Shown here one piece after another: positions 11,824-24,000 of a DNA stretch of 64,000 bases. The stretch spans positions 1-64,000 of the forward strand of contig MEHQ01004596.1 in the NCBI GenBank assembly GCA_008828725.1, given 5' to 3'. The notes beneath the pieces were generated by a model that saw only the letters and a program-made list of their open reading frames with translations, had not been told where the DNA came from and made no database searches. Both the position numbers and the translations under genes were made by a program. Source of the DNA: Saccharina japonica (taxonomy: Eukaryota > Sar > Phaeophyceae > Laminariales > Laminariaceae). Within the stretch, counting starts at the first letter, position 1, and every line of letters begins with the position of its first letter.

Positions 11824-11885
11824 GTTTTTGTTGTGTGTGTGTTCTCCACGTCAAACCGCCCTTTCTACCCGTCGACATCCAGGTT
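11824..11885 (-). mobile_element. Repeat X, short 3'-end copy
   Basis: Only the terminal ~60 bp of repeat X is present, reading GTGTTCTCCACGTCAAACCG then CTTTCTACCCGTCGACATCC on the plus strand. This fits the 5' truncation typical of target-primed reverse transcription. Confidence 0.55.
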
Positions 11886-12234
11886 GTAAGAAGGTAGGGT
11901 CAGGGTTGATAAATTAAGAGTGAGAAATCCAAACATTGTCGGTGGAACGAGGCAACGTGATATATCGGATGGAAAGTGAGAAGTTGGAAGCTCTGTGAAT
12001 AGATCGAGATGGTGTGATAGGTTTGACCAACGGAAATTGCTGATAATTATATCAAGTCTAGTCGTTGGCAGCTTTAGAAAGTTTCGAGCGTAGGATATTG
12101 CATCTTGGGTATGTATGTATGTATGGATATTTATATATATGTATCTTGATTATCGAAGGATATGGGTTTTGGGCGTTGGTTGATACGAATCTTGGGTAAC
12201 GTATTGTGACAAGAAATTGCCTCGGAAAAGGTTT

Positions 12235-13221
12235 ATAGGCGCCTTCCGTGGTAAGGCAATACTGAATTCGATAAAGGGGGGGACATGAAGCATCTCCTAC
12301 GAACATGATTTTTTGTTTTCGGTAGGCTACTTGGGGAAATTAAATAGGCATACGAAGTCGGAAAGTAAAAAAAAAGGATAGTTAGTGCCCGTGTTTCACC
12401 CGATTTTGTCTGCTCACTGAGGCAATGCTCCAAAAACGCAAGGAAGAGGGGGGTCATACCTAAAAATCCTCTCCCGGTATTGTTTCCTGAGAAATTCAGG
12501 GTGGCCTGAATTCGGGCTGGGGTGTACGAATCGTAAGTCATAAATTTGAAATCGTACCTCATTGCTCACTAAGCGGTATGAAAAGCTGGGCAGTTAGTGC
12601 ATTGTTTTGGCGCGAAGCTGTATTCCGGCATTTTTTCGACCAAAGCACGATCTCAAAATGGCTGGATGAAACAAATATAAACGGAATCGTGACCACAGCT
12701 GTGGCCCAGTTTTTCGTCCCTTCCAACTTTGTTGCTGAAGTACACCGCAGAAACCACCAACTGAGAGCCCAAACGTGCTGAGAAGAACTGATATCGTGCT
12801 GAACTCTATCGATGCTCCGGAGGTTCGAGTTTTGCTCGGATCGCCAATCTGTCAAACTCTACCCCCCCCCTACGTGAACCGATCGAGTGGCGCAGTTTTA
12901 GCTTGTGCGCGGGGGAAAACACATCCGCCTTTTTTGTGGACTTTTGATATTTGTGTCAAACGAAATTCTGGATTTTTGTGATCAGGATTTTATTTTGTTT
13001 GTTGGCGCACAATTGGTATCGTGTTTAACCCATTCAGAACTGAAACAAGTATCCCACACTAATTCCAAGTAGTTTGTCCCCAAACGTGCGGGACCGGTTT
13101 TCAAGGGGTTAAACGACGTTTCCCATCGTTTCCTCTTTATTCTTCTATACCATATCTATTTTGGTATGCGATTAATTCTCGTCTCGTCAGCAACTATCAC
13201 CTTACCGCGGAAGGCGCCTAT
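12235..13221. mobile_element. DNA-transposon-like element with 22-bp TIRs
   Basis: Left end ATAGGCGCCTTCCGTGGTAA and right end TTACCGCGGAAGGCGCCTAT form 22-bp terminal inverted repeats (extending to AAGG / CCTT) with a single mismatch, 987 bp apart. The interior has minus-strand ORFs of 109 and 98 aa (12233-12562 and 12559-12855) and a 67-aa plus-strand ORF, none resembling a known transposase. It is therefore probably non-autonomous or decayed. No target-site duplication could be recognised. A small TAACCC..GGGTTA palindrome (13026-13111) sits inside it. Confidence 0.6.
13026..13111. repeat. Small TAACCC..GGGTTA palindromic element, degenerate copy
   Basis: Ends TTTAACCCATTCAGAACTGA and GGTTTTCAAGGGGTTAAA face each other around a core containing TTTGTCCCCAAACGTGCGGG. 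The layout resembles the sharper 101-bp palindrome at 36346-36446 (shared TTTGTCCCCAAA core). Confidence 0.45.
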
Positions 13222-13898
13222 CAAAGGAAGCGATGCAGGATAGAGTACAATCTCAGAAATCGGAAGGATATTGTATTGAATTCGTTGGCAGGATTAATTA
13301 TAGGGCTTCGAGTATGGAAGGTTGGTCGTACAGCAGTAGCAAGGACGGCTTCAACCCGATACATCGGCTCAAACAACAACAAGAACAACAACAACGGGGT
13401 GGCGGGGGCGTACCTCTTTGAAGGCGTGTGTCCCCGTCCGAAACTCAGGGCCGGGCCATTCGGGAAAGAACAAGGAAACAAAAAGACAGGAAGTGATAAA
13501 TCTACTCCACCCGTGGTAGGGGGGACAAACACGCATCGCGGAAAAAAATAACCCGGTGTGAAAGCAACCGCGACATGGGGGCGGCGGTGTGGCAGAGGAA
13601 CGGCAGCTCGAACAAACCAACATACTACATCGACAGGTCTGACAAGCGTGGTATTGGGCTAGCTCCCGATCACGCCATGGCTGTGCCCGCTTGCCAGGGT
13701 TTGCGGGAATTGAACTCGAGGAGAGGAGGGTGTGCACCGAAACGCGGCGGAATCTCGCAGTGGGCGGAATAGGCTTACCTGGTACCAACTATTGAGCCTG
13801 GTATATCCTAACAATCGGGGGTATATTTATATCTATATATGCCCCCTAAAGCAACACGACTGAGTAATAAAAAATGGTATATTTTAGTCATGTTGCAC
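13222..13898. other. No gene; sequence flanking the first SINE
   Basis: Short ORFs overlap on both strands from 13230 to 13790 without a recognisable domain. From 13815 to 13898 a TATATATGCCCCC / AACACGACTGAGTAATA / ATTTTAGTCAT block appears. A similar block recurs on the far side of the SINE at 14225-14310, so the SINE interrupts or abuts a local duplication. Confidence 0.4.
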
Positions 13899-14224
13899 AG
13901 GTCGCCCCGGTGGGCTAGCAGGTAACCACGAAGCCTGGTAGCGTCAAGGTCGCGGATTTGAGACCCCCCCCGAGTGCATGCTCGTAGGGACTTTTTCTAA
14001 CAAAACAAATCTTGACTAGCGGAAAGCGCGATAGCGTGAGTTAGCAAAATTCGATGAAAATCGACGAGCGTTGGGAAGGCTGAACCCTCAAGGACCGTAG
14101 TGGGGGAGGAGGGAGAAGAGCCTACTTTGTGACCCCGGATCTGAGTTACGAGTTACGACGTTACGACTAGGGAGGGAGAAAGACAGAAGTGCGAAGATAT
14201 TAAATGGGCTGGGAAAAAAAAAAT
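13899..14224 (+). mobile_element. tRNA-derived SINE, copy 1
   Basis: The head begins GTCGCCCCGGTGGGCTAGCA and has a Pol III A-box-like TGGGCTAGCAGG and, about 45 bp on, a degraded B box (GATTTGAGACC). The body shares AGCAAAATTCGA, CTACTTTGTGACCCCGGATC and GGGAGAAAGACAGAAGTGCG with the two other copies, and the element ends in an A-run at 14215-14224. The tRNA-like head plus A tail is the standard SINE layout. This is the most diverged of the three copies. Confidence 0.75.
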
Positions 14225-14741
14225 GTTTATATACCCCGGCGTTTTTAACACGACTAAGTAATAGAAGCTGATACCTGGTGTATTTAAGTCATATCCATAT
14301 ATATACCCCGGCGTTGTTCGATATAGTGCTATGTGCTATGGTACCGCTGATAGGATGTGGAAACGTTTGGTAAATACCTGGTATCAGGTATTTGGATCGT
14401 ATTGGTATTACTTGGAAGGCGTATCTCAGATGGGAACCAGGGCGGTTCCCAGATGCCCTTCCCCTTTTGTCTCAGTCGTTCATCCCCCAAATGGAATATA
14501 CTGCTCTTCTTCTGTCTCTACGCAAACAACACACGTGAGTACCAACGAGTACCCGTTCCATAGGCTGACCTGGCTAGGGATACCCTGTCCCCTTATACCT
14601 AGCTTCCTCACATTTGGTGTCCTGCCGTCGACGCCATTTGTTAAAGCACTAGTCCGTTGGGCAATATGGTAAAAGGCTTACCGATCGCCTACCCGAACTA
14701 AGCCTTATAACAATAGCGCTCTGATTTGTGGTATATGTGGG
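14225..14741. other. No gene; flank of SINE copy 1
   Basis: Begins with a duplicate of the ACACGACTAAGTAATA block that precedes SINE copy 1. The remainder has only short ORFs with no recognisable product. Confidence 0.4.
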
Positions 14742-14861
14742 TGTGTTCTTCACATTAAACCTTCCTTTCTACCCATCGACATCCAGCACACCCAGTGTCC
14801 TTGCCGATTCTTCATCCTAAAAAGGTACCAGTTATGTGGCCACAAAACTACGACACAGAGA
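14742..14861 (-). mobile_element. Repeat X, copy directly abutting SINE copy 2
   Basis: Plus-strand reading GTGTTCTTCACATTAAACCT to AAAACTACGACACAGAG is close to the 10024-10158 copy. It ends exactly where the tRNA-like head of SINE copy 2 begins, in opposite orientation. The abutting 5' ends may reflect insertion of one element into or beside the other, or a composite element. Confidence 0.6.
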
Positions 14862-14862
14862 T

Positions 14863-15192
14863 CGCCCCGGTGGTCTAACTGGTAGCCACGAAGCCTGTAG
14901 GCCCGGATGTCGAGGGTTCGATTCTCCCCATGGAGGTTTTTATTCTCAAATGACACCGTCTGTCGAGAGCGCATATTATAGCGTGGGTAAGCAAAATTCG
15001 ACGAGAGTTGACGAGGGAAGAGAGTGCTGAAATCTTCTCGCGATAAAAATGCAAGGCAAGAACCGTGGTGGGGGAGGAGGGAGAGAAGCCTACTTTGTGA
15101 CCCCGGATCTGAGTTACGACTAGGGGGGGAGAAAGACGGAAGTGCGAAGATAATAAATGGGATGGACAAAAAAAAAAAGAAAAAAAAAAAGA
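14863..15192 (+). mobile_element. tRNA-derived SINE, copy 2 (best preserved)
   Basis: Head ATCGCCCCGGTGGTCTAACT has an A box (TGGTCTAACTGG) and, ~40 bp later, a good B box (GGGTTCGATTCTCC). The GATTCTCCCCATGGAGGTTT junction marks the end of the tRNA-related part. The body is shared with copies 1 and 3, and the element ends in a long interrupted A tail (15168-15192). The intact internal promoter suggests it could be transcribed by Pol III. Mobilisation would depend on a LINE reverse transcriptase. Confidence 0.85.
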
Positions 15193-15451
15193 GATACTAC
15201 GCTCAGTGCAGTAAGCATGGAAGGTATACGATATATAACGTGATACATCATATATACATAATGTGATATACCCTATACATCATGTCATATACCCTTTATA
15301 TCATGTGGTGCACCCTACTCGTACCTGATATAAAGCATCTGGGTGGCTGGCAGGTGCATGTCGTGCCTGTCGTATCCACTACGGTGACATGTCATTGCAT
15401 TGTCGGCTCTGCTTTACTGCATTAAAAGTGTAGTATATATGTGACGGCAGA
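15193..15451. other. Short repeats of ATAYACC / CATCATGT type
   Basis: Between SINE copy 2 and repeat X lies a run of CATATACCCTATACATCATG-like units (15245-15320), a minor tandem repeat. Nothing else is recognised. Confidence 0.45.
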
Positions 15452-15645
15452 GCTGGTACTTCTAGGATAAAGATTCAGCACGAACACTACTGGGTGTGCT
15501 GGATGTCGACGTGTAGAAATAACTAAGAACGCACACACCATTACAACATGGACTTTGTACCGCATTTAGGAAATATTATGTTAAGAAAGTGTGCTGGATG
15601 TCGACGTGTAGAAATAACTAAGAACGCACACACCACGACAACATA
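15452..15645 (+). mobile_element. Repeat X, two plus-strand copies in tandem
   Basis: GAGCTGGTACTTCTAGGATA to GAACGCACACACC (15450-15539) matches the full repeat X in plus orientation. A second truncated copy starting GTGTGCTGGATGTCGACGTG follows at 15592-15645, ending CACACCACGACAAC. Both share the GGATGTCGACGTGTAGAAAT block. Confidence 0.6.
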
Positions 15646-15898
15646 ATATATATACCGCATGAAGGAAATATTCTGTCTAGAAAGAGAGGTTGGGATTGGG
15701 AAAACAATATATAATAGTAGGGCATTGCGTGTAAGAAATACAGCTGAAACCGGGCAACAAAATAAGGTGGTTTTCTGCTTTCGGCAACGCTATGAGTGAT
15801 GAACGTTGAAGCTCATGCTGCACATTGTCGGATGGCGGAGATGATAATAATAATATCAAAAATAAGGGGAACATATATATACTGAAGTATATAAGAGC

Positions 15899-16226
15899 CG
15901 GTCGCCCCTGTGGTCTTAACTGGTAGCCACGAAGCCTGTAAGGCCGGATGTCAAGGGTTCGATTCTCCCCATGAAGGTTTTTATTCTCAAATGACACCGA
16001 CTGTCGAGAGCGCATATTATAGCGTGGGTAAGCAAAATTCGACGAAAGTTGACGAGGGAAGAAAGTGCTGAAATATTCTCGCGATAAAAACCAAGGCAAG
16101 AACCGTAGTGGGGGGGGAGGAAGAAGAGCCTACTTTGTGACCCCGGATCTGAGTTACGACTAGTAATAGGGAGGGAGAAAGGCGGAAGTGCGAAGATAAT
16201 AAATGGGATGGAAAAAAAAAAAAAAT
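15899..16226 (+). mobile_element. tRNA-derived SINE, copy 3
   Basis: Head GGTCGCCCCTGTGGTCTTAA has an A box with one inserted T (TGGTCTTAACTGG) and an intact B box (GGGTTCGATTCTCC). The body closely matches copy 2 (TGTCGAGAGCGCATATTATA, CTTTGTGACCCCGGATCTGA), and the element ends in an A tail at 16212-16226. The similarity to copy 2 points to recent activity. Confidence 0.85.
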
Positions 16227-18997
16227 CTAAGAAACAGCAGTGATTGCCGTTCCATCCAAAGTCAAAGAAATTAGGTCGCCCCGGAGTGTGGCACGGGAGA
16301 AGAAACCCCAAACGTTAAAACCTTCCAACCGCGCTACGAGTACCTTACATAAACGTATACCAGATACATCGTACAGCAAGTCTCACTATATATGCATCTG
16401 TATTCACAGCGACATGTTTTATAATTAGTTCCCGACAGTTTCATCACCACCAGGGAAATGTCCCTCTTGGTGGTATATAGGAAAAAACTAAATTCGAAAG
16501 GAGGTGCTCAGAGTTGCCTCGAGGAGGGAGTGACGAGGTCGGGCCAGGCGCTGACTCCCAATGCTCTCAACGCGGAGCTTTCAGATTAGTCGGGGGCGAG
16601 TTGGTCCGCGCAGTGTTAGTCTGCACGTGGTATAGGTATCATAGGGGGTATGGCATGCTTGATTGGGGTGTCTTTGAGTTTCGTCAGTGTTGTTTTGTTT
16701 TTCGCGCAGCTCATGGGGGCTACAGCAGGTTGTTGCTTCAGCCGTATACCTGCAACGTACTACTGCGCATTGTTGCTGGTTGGGGAGGCTAAGAGGGCCC
16801 TCGCCAGGTTCGTCTGACCTGTCCGTACAATGTCAACGTGGTATGTGGTTGTCGCGGTACATACAAATGAGAAGTGAGAAACGCTGAAAACCTTTCGATT
16901 TAAACAGAGATACATAAGAATTATCCTATACGACGGAACGCGGCAAATGTTGCTGGTGAGGGCACACGAAGTATGACGTTGAGCCTGGACGCCAATTTGA
17001 CGTTTCTTCACAGCGGCCCCCCACTGCTGTATAACAGCTACTGGTATATATTTCAACTAATGTGTATAGTATACACTATCATATGTCGATCTTGGCATCA
17101 CATGTATTATATGCAAATCGAATAAGTACACACAGTGAACCACATAATAAGAGCTCTTCCAAAAACAAAATATTATAAAACAAAGCGTATCTCCCCGTGA
17201 GTCCTGCCGAAGGCACCGGTAGGCAGTGTCAACAACAAACAATGCGGAGCCTCGTGCCGCTTCAGGTGTGACGCAGACCCACGCGCCGCGATAGCGACGT
17301 GTGGCGAACGGCGAAAGCAGCGAACGCGCAGACAGATGATAAGTGGATCCCCGGCCTGGGACACCACAAAGCGATCACACACGTGGCCGCACACGGACAC
17401 ACAACGCTGATTCGCTATCGGTCGTATGCTCAATACAAGTTCCTTCTTTTCGCTGCCGTTGGCAAGCGGGGTCGGGCGTCCAAACGAATGTACTGCCAAG
17501 CGTTTTAGGCACCCCACCTATGCCCTCCAACAATATCATAAAGGGAAAGCAGGTGGAAGGAAGAACTGGAGGGTGCAAATGTGAGAGCAGAAACAAACAC
17601 ACTCCGGGGGTCACAGGCGTCCGTGTGTGTTGGAAGCTTGGCACGTCTCGAGTACACGTATCAAACAACAATATGGGAGTGAAAATATCGAATTTCGAAG
17701 GAACAATCGAGTCTAGACAGGGAGGGTGCAATACAGCAGGGCATCTTACCCCATTGCTGTACTGCTGTAGGCCGGAGGCAGATAACACAGATAGCTACAG
17801 GAGGCTTGTAAGTTGAATATGCGAGTGCACACCTGAGTATGCGAGTCCATCCCAAGTATGCAAAATCATGTATAGGATCGAGGCGTACAGCCGGGCTTGC
17901 CTGCATACCTCTCAATAGCATACCTGGTAGAAAACAACAAACGGTGCTTGGTAGCAGGGTAGCCAGGTATACCGGATGACAAAAACAATTACAAGCAACT
18001 TGTTTTGTAAACAATACGATAGGTCTCGGGGTCCTCCCCACAAACAAAAACTCAACAAAAGTAGAGCAGGACTACTGTGCACAAGCGATTGTCTCGGGGA
18101 TCGAACGAATTGCAGCTGAACTGCCCAAAACAGTGCAGGGACCGCATAAACAAAGTGGATCAGATCTACCATAGCTCTACGGAAAACTGTAAAGGGAACA
18201 GCCCCCCCCAGGGCCCCTGTACGACACTGCTGTACCACCCAGCAGTTTGTAGTTGAAGAACCGACTGCTATTTTCCAATGTTATATCCAGGTGCCCAGTC
18301 CTTCCCGTTTTCCAGCACCTTTGCTAGCAGCTGATGCAGCCTTTAGCATGGAGGGTATCATCTGTCACAGTTCCCCTGCGGTACATGGCGTCGTGCGTGC
18401 TTGTACGGCACTTCTCGCGATGAGGTTACGGATTTATTGGCGTAGTGTAGGTACAGCAGTACCTGAGTCCTGTGTAGGTACGGATCTGCTTTGCGTAGCG
18501 ACTAGAGGTGGGCACCGGATATAATATTCGAAAAACCAGAAACGGGGTAGGAGGCGTTATTCTAAAATCAACATACATGATAAACTATTGTTTTCGGCAG
18601 GTTTTAATCGGTTAACAGAAAACCGGTCAAACCGGCTTCGACACGTTAAATATTCCATAATATGGAAAACGATAGTTCTATATTTAGACCTTGTTGCGCA
18701 CGCTCGATCGCGTGATTTTCTGTTGGCAAATACAATTATTCGAGATGGAATACGACCATCAACTTTACTGATTCTACTATGTTTGCTATCCGTCAATGCA
18801 AGCTTGGGGGGCAAACGAACAAAGTGCATTTCAACACAACGTACACGCAGTAAGGCTACGTGCACGCTCCGGGAAGTAAGGCCACTCACCATACTTTCCC
18901 CCCTTGAAGCCTATAGGGTGCACTCCATGGTTGTAGGCTGGACGGAGATTATTTGAAACATCGTCTCCTGGTCCCTGGTAAGATACTATGTTGGCGT
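16227..18997. other. Long stretch with no recognised gene
   Basis: ORFs up to 157 aa (17343-17816) overlap similar-sized ORFs on the other strand and show no family motif, so I treat them as chance. No tandem array or TIR element could be delimited. Confidence 0.4.
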
Positions 18998-19270
18998 CGG
19001 TGCAATTGAATCCAGTGATTCACGAGGTCATATACAGCACGTACTACGCGCGATGGAACGATCACGCGCAACTTAAACAATTGAGATTCGACGAATCCTC
19101 GACTTTGCAGCTGAGGTGTTTGAATGAGCAAGCAGGATACTACGTATGATCCAGTGCAATTGAACTCAGTGATTCACGAGGTAATGTAAAACACCTACTA
19201 CGCGCGATCGAACGATCACGCGCAACTTAAAACTGTGAGGTTCGAAATCCTCGACTTTACAGCTATAAGG
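18998..19270. repeat. Direct repeat pair, ~115 bp, spacing ~153 bp
   Basis: GTGCAATTGAATCCAGTGAT at about 18998 and GTGCAATTGAACTCAGTGAT at about 19151 start two copies that continue with TCACGAGGT, CTACTACGCGCGAT, ACGATCACGCGCAACTTAAA and AATCCTCGACTTT. ACGCGCGAT..GATCACGCG gives each copy a small hairpin. Confidence 0.7.
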
Positions 19271-20877
19271 CAAGGGTGGTCGAAAACATATGTTTCGACA
19301 CCTCACGTCGAATTATTCAACTTTGACCCTCCCGGGGGGGGGCTGACATCGTCCCCTCTCTCTACGCCTGAACAATAACTATATAAAATTGAACATAGGG
19401 GACGGTAGAGAGCCGTTCCCTGCTTGATACAAGGCCTTCCATAGTACTACAATAGTACTGGGCGGCGGTGCAGCCTATAGGCCGCAGCTGCGTGGTGACA
19501 GCGACTACGGCAGTAGTGAGCGGAACAAAGGGGAAATGAGTTTGCTCGAAGGTGGACCAGAAGGCCCCGAAGAGCCGTGAGATCGGCAGGCTTGGCATGG
19601 AATGTCGAGTGCGTTATTTTCTTGCTTCGGCACAGTTAATTTGGTCGATAAGCTTGGTCGGATAAACATGCAGGTTCCTTCCTTCTTGTCGGATAGATCG
19701 ATAGACCCCAGGTAGGTATCTTCAATGCCTGTGTATACCCTTGCAACGATAATCCATCATGGAAACCAAACGCTGACCGCGCCTGGTGTCATTGAAATCT
19801 TGCCTTTTCACATTCTTCTGTAGACGTCGTGTACATCACTGTCGGAGACATCGCGAACACTGTTCGACACGCACATATTACAGAGTGGAATGCCTGGCTA
19901 AGCCGTAAAACAGGTAAGACTACGCTTACGAGTACATGCCAGTATTATGGTATGCCCGGTAAGCACATTACCATGCACTATACCACCAAGCCTCGACCAA
20001 GCAGCAAAGAAGGACAACCATGACAGGTATACTAAGTCGCACGAGAGACGTGTGGTGTAATGTTACGTTACTTGACTCGATGTGAGGGATTGCGCAGCTC
20101 CGGTACACTGTCACACAAATCACATACACCGATACACCCTGGTTACACTGTAAACAAAATCGTGGTTCAACAAATAAGTTTCGAGCCGTTTGGGGGGGGG
20201 GGGGCTTAGGTGTATGATATCGAAATCCCCGGCCGTCCCTGGCTAAGGTGTTTGATCACGCAAGCGGCACACAGCGACTCGAACATAGTCCTCACGAACA
20301 TACGTGCGTGCTTGACAAAATACCCGAGCGTTTCGCGCCCGGGCCGTTCTGTAGCTGACACATCCACATGCAGCCGCCTAGATTCTCAACGGAACACCTT
20401 TTTCTTCCGGTTGTGTGGCACAGATGCTACCAAAGCGCCCACCGCATCACTAATGCCACCGAAGAGTGCGCAACACCAATGCCGCCAATCCGTCGACGAC
20501 CCTCTTTCCCCCTACACAACCCAGAGATATGCTGACGTCACTACCACACCCCTAGGTGACGCGGCTTGACGGTGACACCTGCATATCGGGTACACTCAGC
20601 TTTCTGGATGCCGTGTAGATCCCAGTTATTTTACACCGACGCCAACATCCCGCTGGGTCTCGATATCGGTCACTGCATGTAATTGGCGTCAATGTACTAA
20701 TAACGTACATCATAAACACGCGCAACACGCACTGCTACTTGTCTGCCGTATTGGATCAGGCGTGAGTTCTGCCCGCCGTCCATGCACATGCTTAGGTGGG
20801 GCCTACGACTTCGCTGTATAATGTGATCCCGTTAGGTGGGCTGCGAGCAGCGGGGCTTCGCGCATCTCACAAGGCGT
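19271..20877. other. No gene recognised upstream of gene 1
   Basis: Contains a G-run at 20197-20206 and a 119-aa plus ORF (20210-20569) that I do not recognise. No repeat family was recognised. Confidence 0.4.
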
Positions 20878-21022
20878 ATTTCGTGCGCGTGGCTGAGCCG
20901 CCTTGAAGACGTCGTGCGCAAAGAAACATCCACCCAGCACTCCCGTTCACTCTCATGCGTCGCAGGTCCTCTATATTTATCTCTGCAAGCTGCGAGTATT
21001 TAGTTGGTGCTGGGACGAAACC
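20878..21022 (+). promoter_or_regulatory. Conserved upstream region / 5' UTR of gene 1
   Basis: This ~145-bp stretch before the start codon is paralogous to 54513-54658 before gene 2. Shared blocks are GTGCGCGYGG, GCCGCCTTGAARACGT, the core CGTTCACTCTCATGCGTCGC with AGGTCCTC, CTGCAAGCTGCGAGT, TTTAGTTGGTGCTG and GACGAAACC just before ATG. Conservation well above that of nearby intron sequence suggests a shared promoter or leader. A TATA-like CTATATTTA at about 20971 is present here but not in gene 2. Confidence 0.5.
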
Positions 21023-24000
21023 ATGCGATTCGGGTACGTGCTCCTGGGGCTGGTGGCGCTGACGTCCATTCACATTTCGAGCGGTGAGAACTCCTTGATA
21101 CTGTTTTTTAACGCCCACTACTGTAGCTCTTACTTAATAACCCTGGGGGGGCGGGGTCTGAAAATCGCCGCCGATGCGGTTGGAACGGTCAACGCATGGT
21201 TTATTTGACCGGTGTCAAACGAGAGACACAACGGGTCGGCACTGTTTTCTGTTTACATATCACGTATTTCGCAGGGTTGAATTGCGGCTGTGACGGTGAT
21301 GCAATATTGATTCATGTATATCATGGGGACATGGTACACTTACTTACCCTGGTTTACTGCGTGATCATCTGGGGTTTACACGAGCGTGCTGCAGAAGTTA
21401 GCAGAGGTTTGAGAGTGGATGCTAGATATGCTGTAAACACGTTACTCGAACTATCAATGTTTTTGTGCATGGTAAAGAGTCTTGCAAAACGACGTCGATA
21501 CCGACACTCGTACATGCATATGTGTGGCACGACACTAAGCCCAAAATACATGATTCTCTCCTTCGGGAACAGTGGAACCTCAACACACACTGTGCCGTCG
21601 ACACATCAAGCAACACGCGTGCTACGACACGTAAAGAGGTAGCACGTGTTGGGCCATACTGTGTTCGGATTGACGGCGCTCGTTAACAGGGGAATTAATC
21701 AGTGCCGTTGGATCTTTGAAATTCGTTGTATACCTTAACAGGTATAATAATTAGGCCATTGGAATACTCATTGTGGGTTGAACTTCCATGTTTTTCCTCA
21801 AGGCCGAGTTGTGGCAGGGTATAGCGCTACTCAAGCGACGAGCCTCGGGAACATTGCGTGCACGCGCTACCGTAGCATGCGTCGAAACATATATTGATAA
21901 TGTTTGGCTAAGATGTGCACTATGCGTGCGTCTTAGCGTACTTCCAAGCGCACTGGCGCTAACAACTAACTTTGTTGGCCTTACCCCCACTTGCGCGATG
22001 CGTCCTCCTGTTGTGCTGAAGGCCAAGTATGCAGTAACGACTTGCCGGGAGTCCAGCAATACAGCGTCTGCTGCGATCTTGCCTGCGGCACATGTGGCGG
22101 AAGCGGTTGCGGCCAACGACCCCCCGGAGCGGTTAGTTGGTGTACGTTGTCCACGCCTGCTACTGTAGGGGTATGGCCCAAAAGCCTCTCCTCACGTAGG
22201 GGGATAGATGCGTACCTCACCCAACATTCGACTTTATTAGGAACTGCAAGCTAAAGCCCGATGTATCAAACACTGAGCTACTTTGGTAGGTATCTCACGA
22301 ATACTTCTGCTGTGTACAAAACTGTTGCAATCTGTTTTGGTAGCCACTCCTGCATTGAGGACCCCTACCGCGAAATGTATTTTGGGCTTCAAGTGCGTAT
22401 CCTACCGTAGCACGGTTCGGGGGCGGCGGGGGCGGGGGCGGGGGGTCGCATACCAGGTACATCAGTACAGCGCAATATATCTACCAAGGTATGACGCGCA
22501 GACGACGTGTATTGCTCAGTTCTCAACATCGGCCGGTCTGACAAAGTATTGCCTTGCCCCCTTCTTCTGTTGACAGGACGCCTGCTGCACCAGCCGAATC
22601 GCGGACAGTGGCATGCTGTGCAGTGAAACCCAGTCGGCCCCGTGCTTCATCGACAACGGCGGTGCGTCTTGCGCTAGACCGGATATTCCCCGAGTAGTTG
22701 GGTTCGCAGCTGAAATGGGTTGGGTTTGATTTCTCCGCCTGTACAACTTGCGCAGTTTTCCCTGCTGGTGAAGGCAAGCTTCTTGAATTTTCCCGCGAGT
22801 GTTAACAAGCGATACGTCAGACGATATATGTGATTGGACCATCCCACGCTCGCTTTGATGCATCCTCCTGATTATGGCGAAGCCCGATGCAGCAACGGCC
22901 TTCTCGGAGTCCAGCAAGACAACATCTGCTGCGATAACGACTGCCGCTCGTGTGGCGGGCGCAACTGCGGCCAACAAATAGGCGGAGCGGTGAGTTGATG
23001 TATGCTGCCCACGCGTGCTACTGCTGTAGGAGTGTAGCCTATAATTCGCGTCCGTTTCTCATCTTAGGTTATGTGCCTCACTCAACAATCGGCTTTACGA
23101 ATAACTGTAAGCTAAGCCCGATATACATTTGCGTGAGCTAAAGGCATCACCTACCGAATACGTATGTTGCTATATGCATACCAGCTTCAAGAGATGTGTT
23201 GTGGCATCCTCTCCGTTGAGGAGCCTAATCACCTCATTTGATTTGGGCTCTAAAGTACACACCCTACCTCACGACAGCTCCTGGTGGGGGTCGGTTGCAT
23301 ACATCAGTAAAATGCAACTCGCGTATGGCAGAACGATGTGTACTGCCCAGCCCCCAACACCGGCCCGTGGGTTTAAATACACGGCTCGCCCCCTTTTTAC
23401 GTTGTCAGGAAAACTGCTGTACCAGCCGAATCAGGGACAGTGGCAACATGTGCAGCGAAACTCAGGCGGCGCCGTGCATCATTGACGATGGTGCGTCCCG
23501 TAAATCTCTAGCAAAACCAGCGTTTACTACCTGTTTGGTGCGACCCCAGTTATCTCTTTACTATTATACATATGTGTTATCTCAGCATTTTGGTGTTCAC
23601 CGCTCTATTGGTTATGCGGCAGTGTACCTCCATACTTCTTGGGTACTAGCGAGTTGTACGCCAAATGTGGCACGTAGTTAGGGTTGAAGGCTGGTGTCTG
23701 TCGTTATCGCGCTTCCAGTGGGGTAACGCTGGGGAGGGACTGAAACGTTTTAGGACTGACGAACCGGTGAGAAGGGAATCGGCTATAAGTCACACCACGT
23801 ACGAACTGTACCAGCGCAGACTGGTGCAACGGTAGGGGCGGGGTAGCCTGCTTTTTACTACCACGTATACTCCAGTCGGGCAAGTGGCTCTGTACCTCAC
23901 TGAAAACTAGATGCAGGAATATGTCGTTGTCGCAGAGTAGCAAGCATACCATAGTGGTGCATACTCGAAAACGGAAAGCGTTAAAACTTTAAAATCTCGC

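Noticed and set aside
18502-18530. hAT-like terminal motif TAGAGGTGGGCACCGG
   Set aside because: No matching inverted end or 8-bp target duplication was found downstream, and no hAT transposase motif is present.
20210-20569. 119-aa ORF upstream of gene 1 as an additional gene
   Set aside because: Not conserved upstream of gene 2 and shows no domain or signal peptide.
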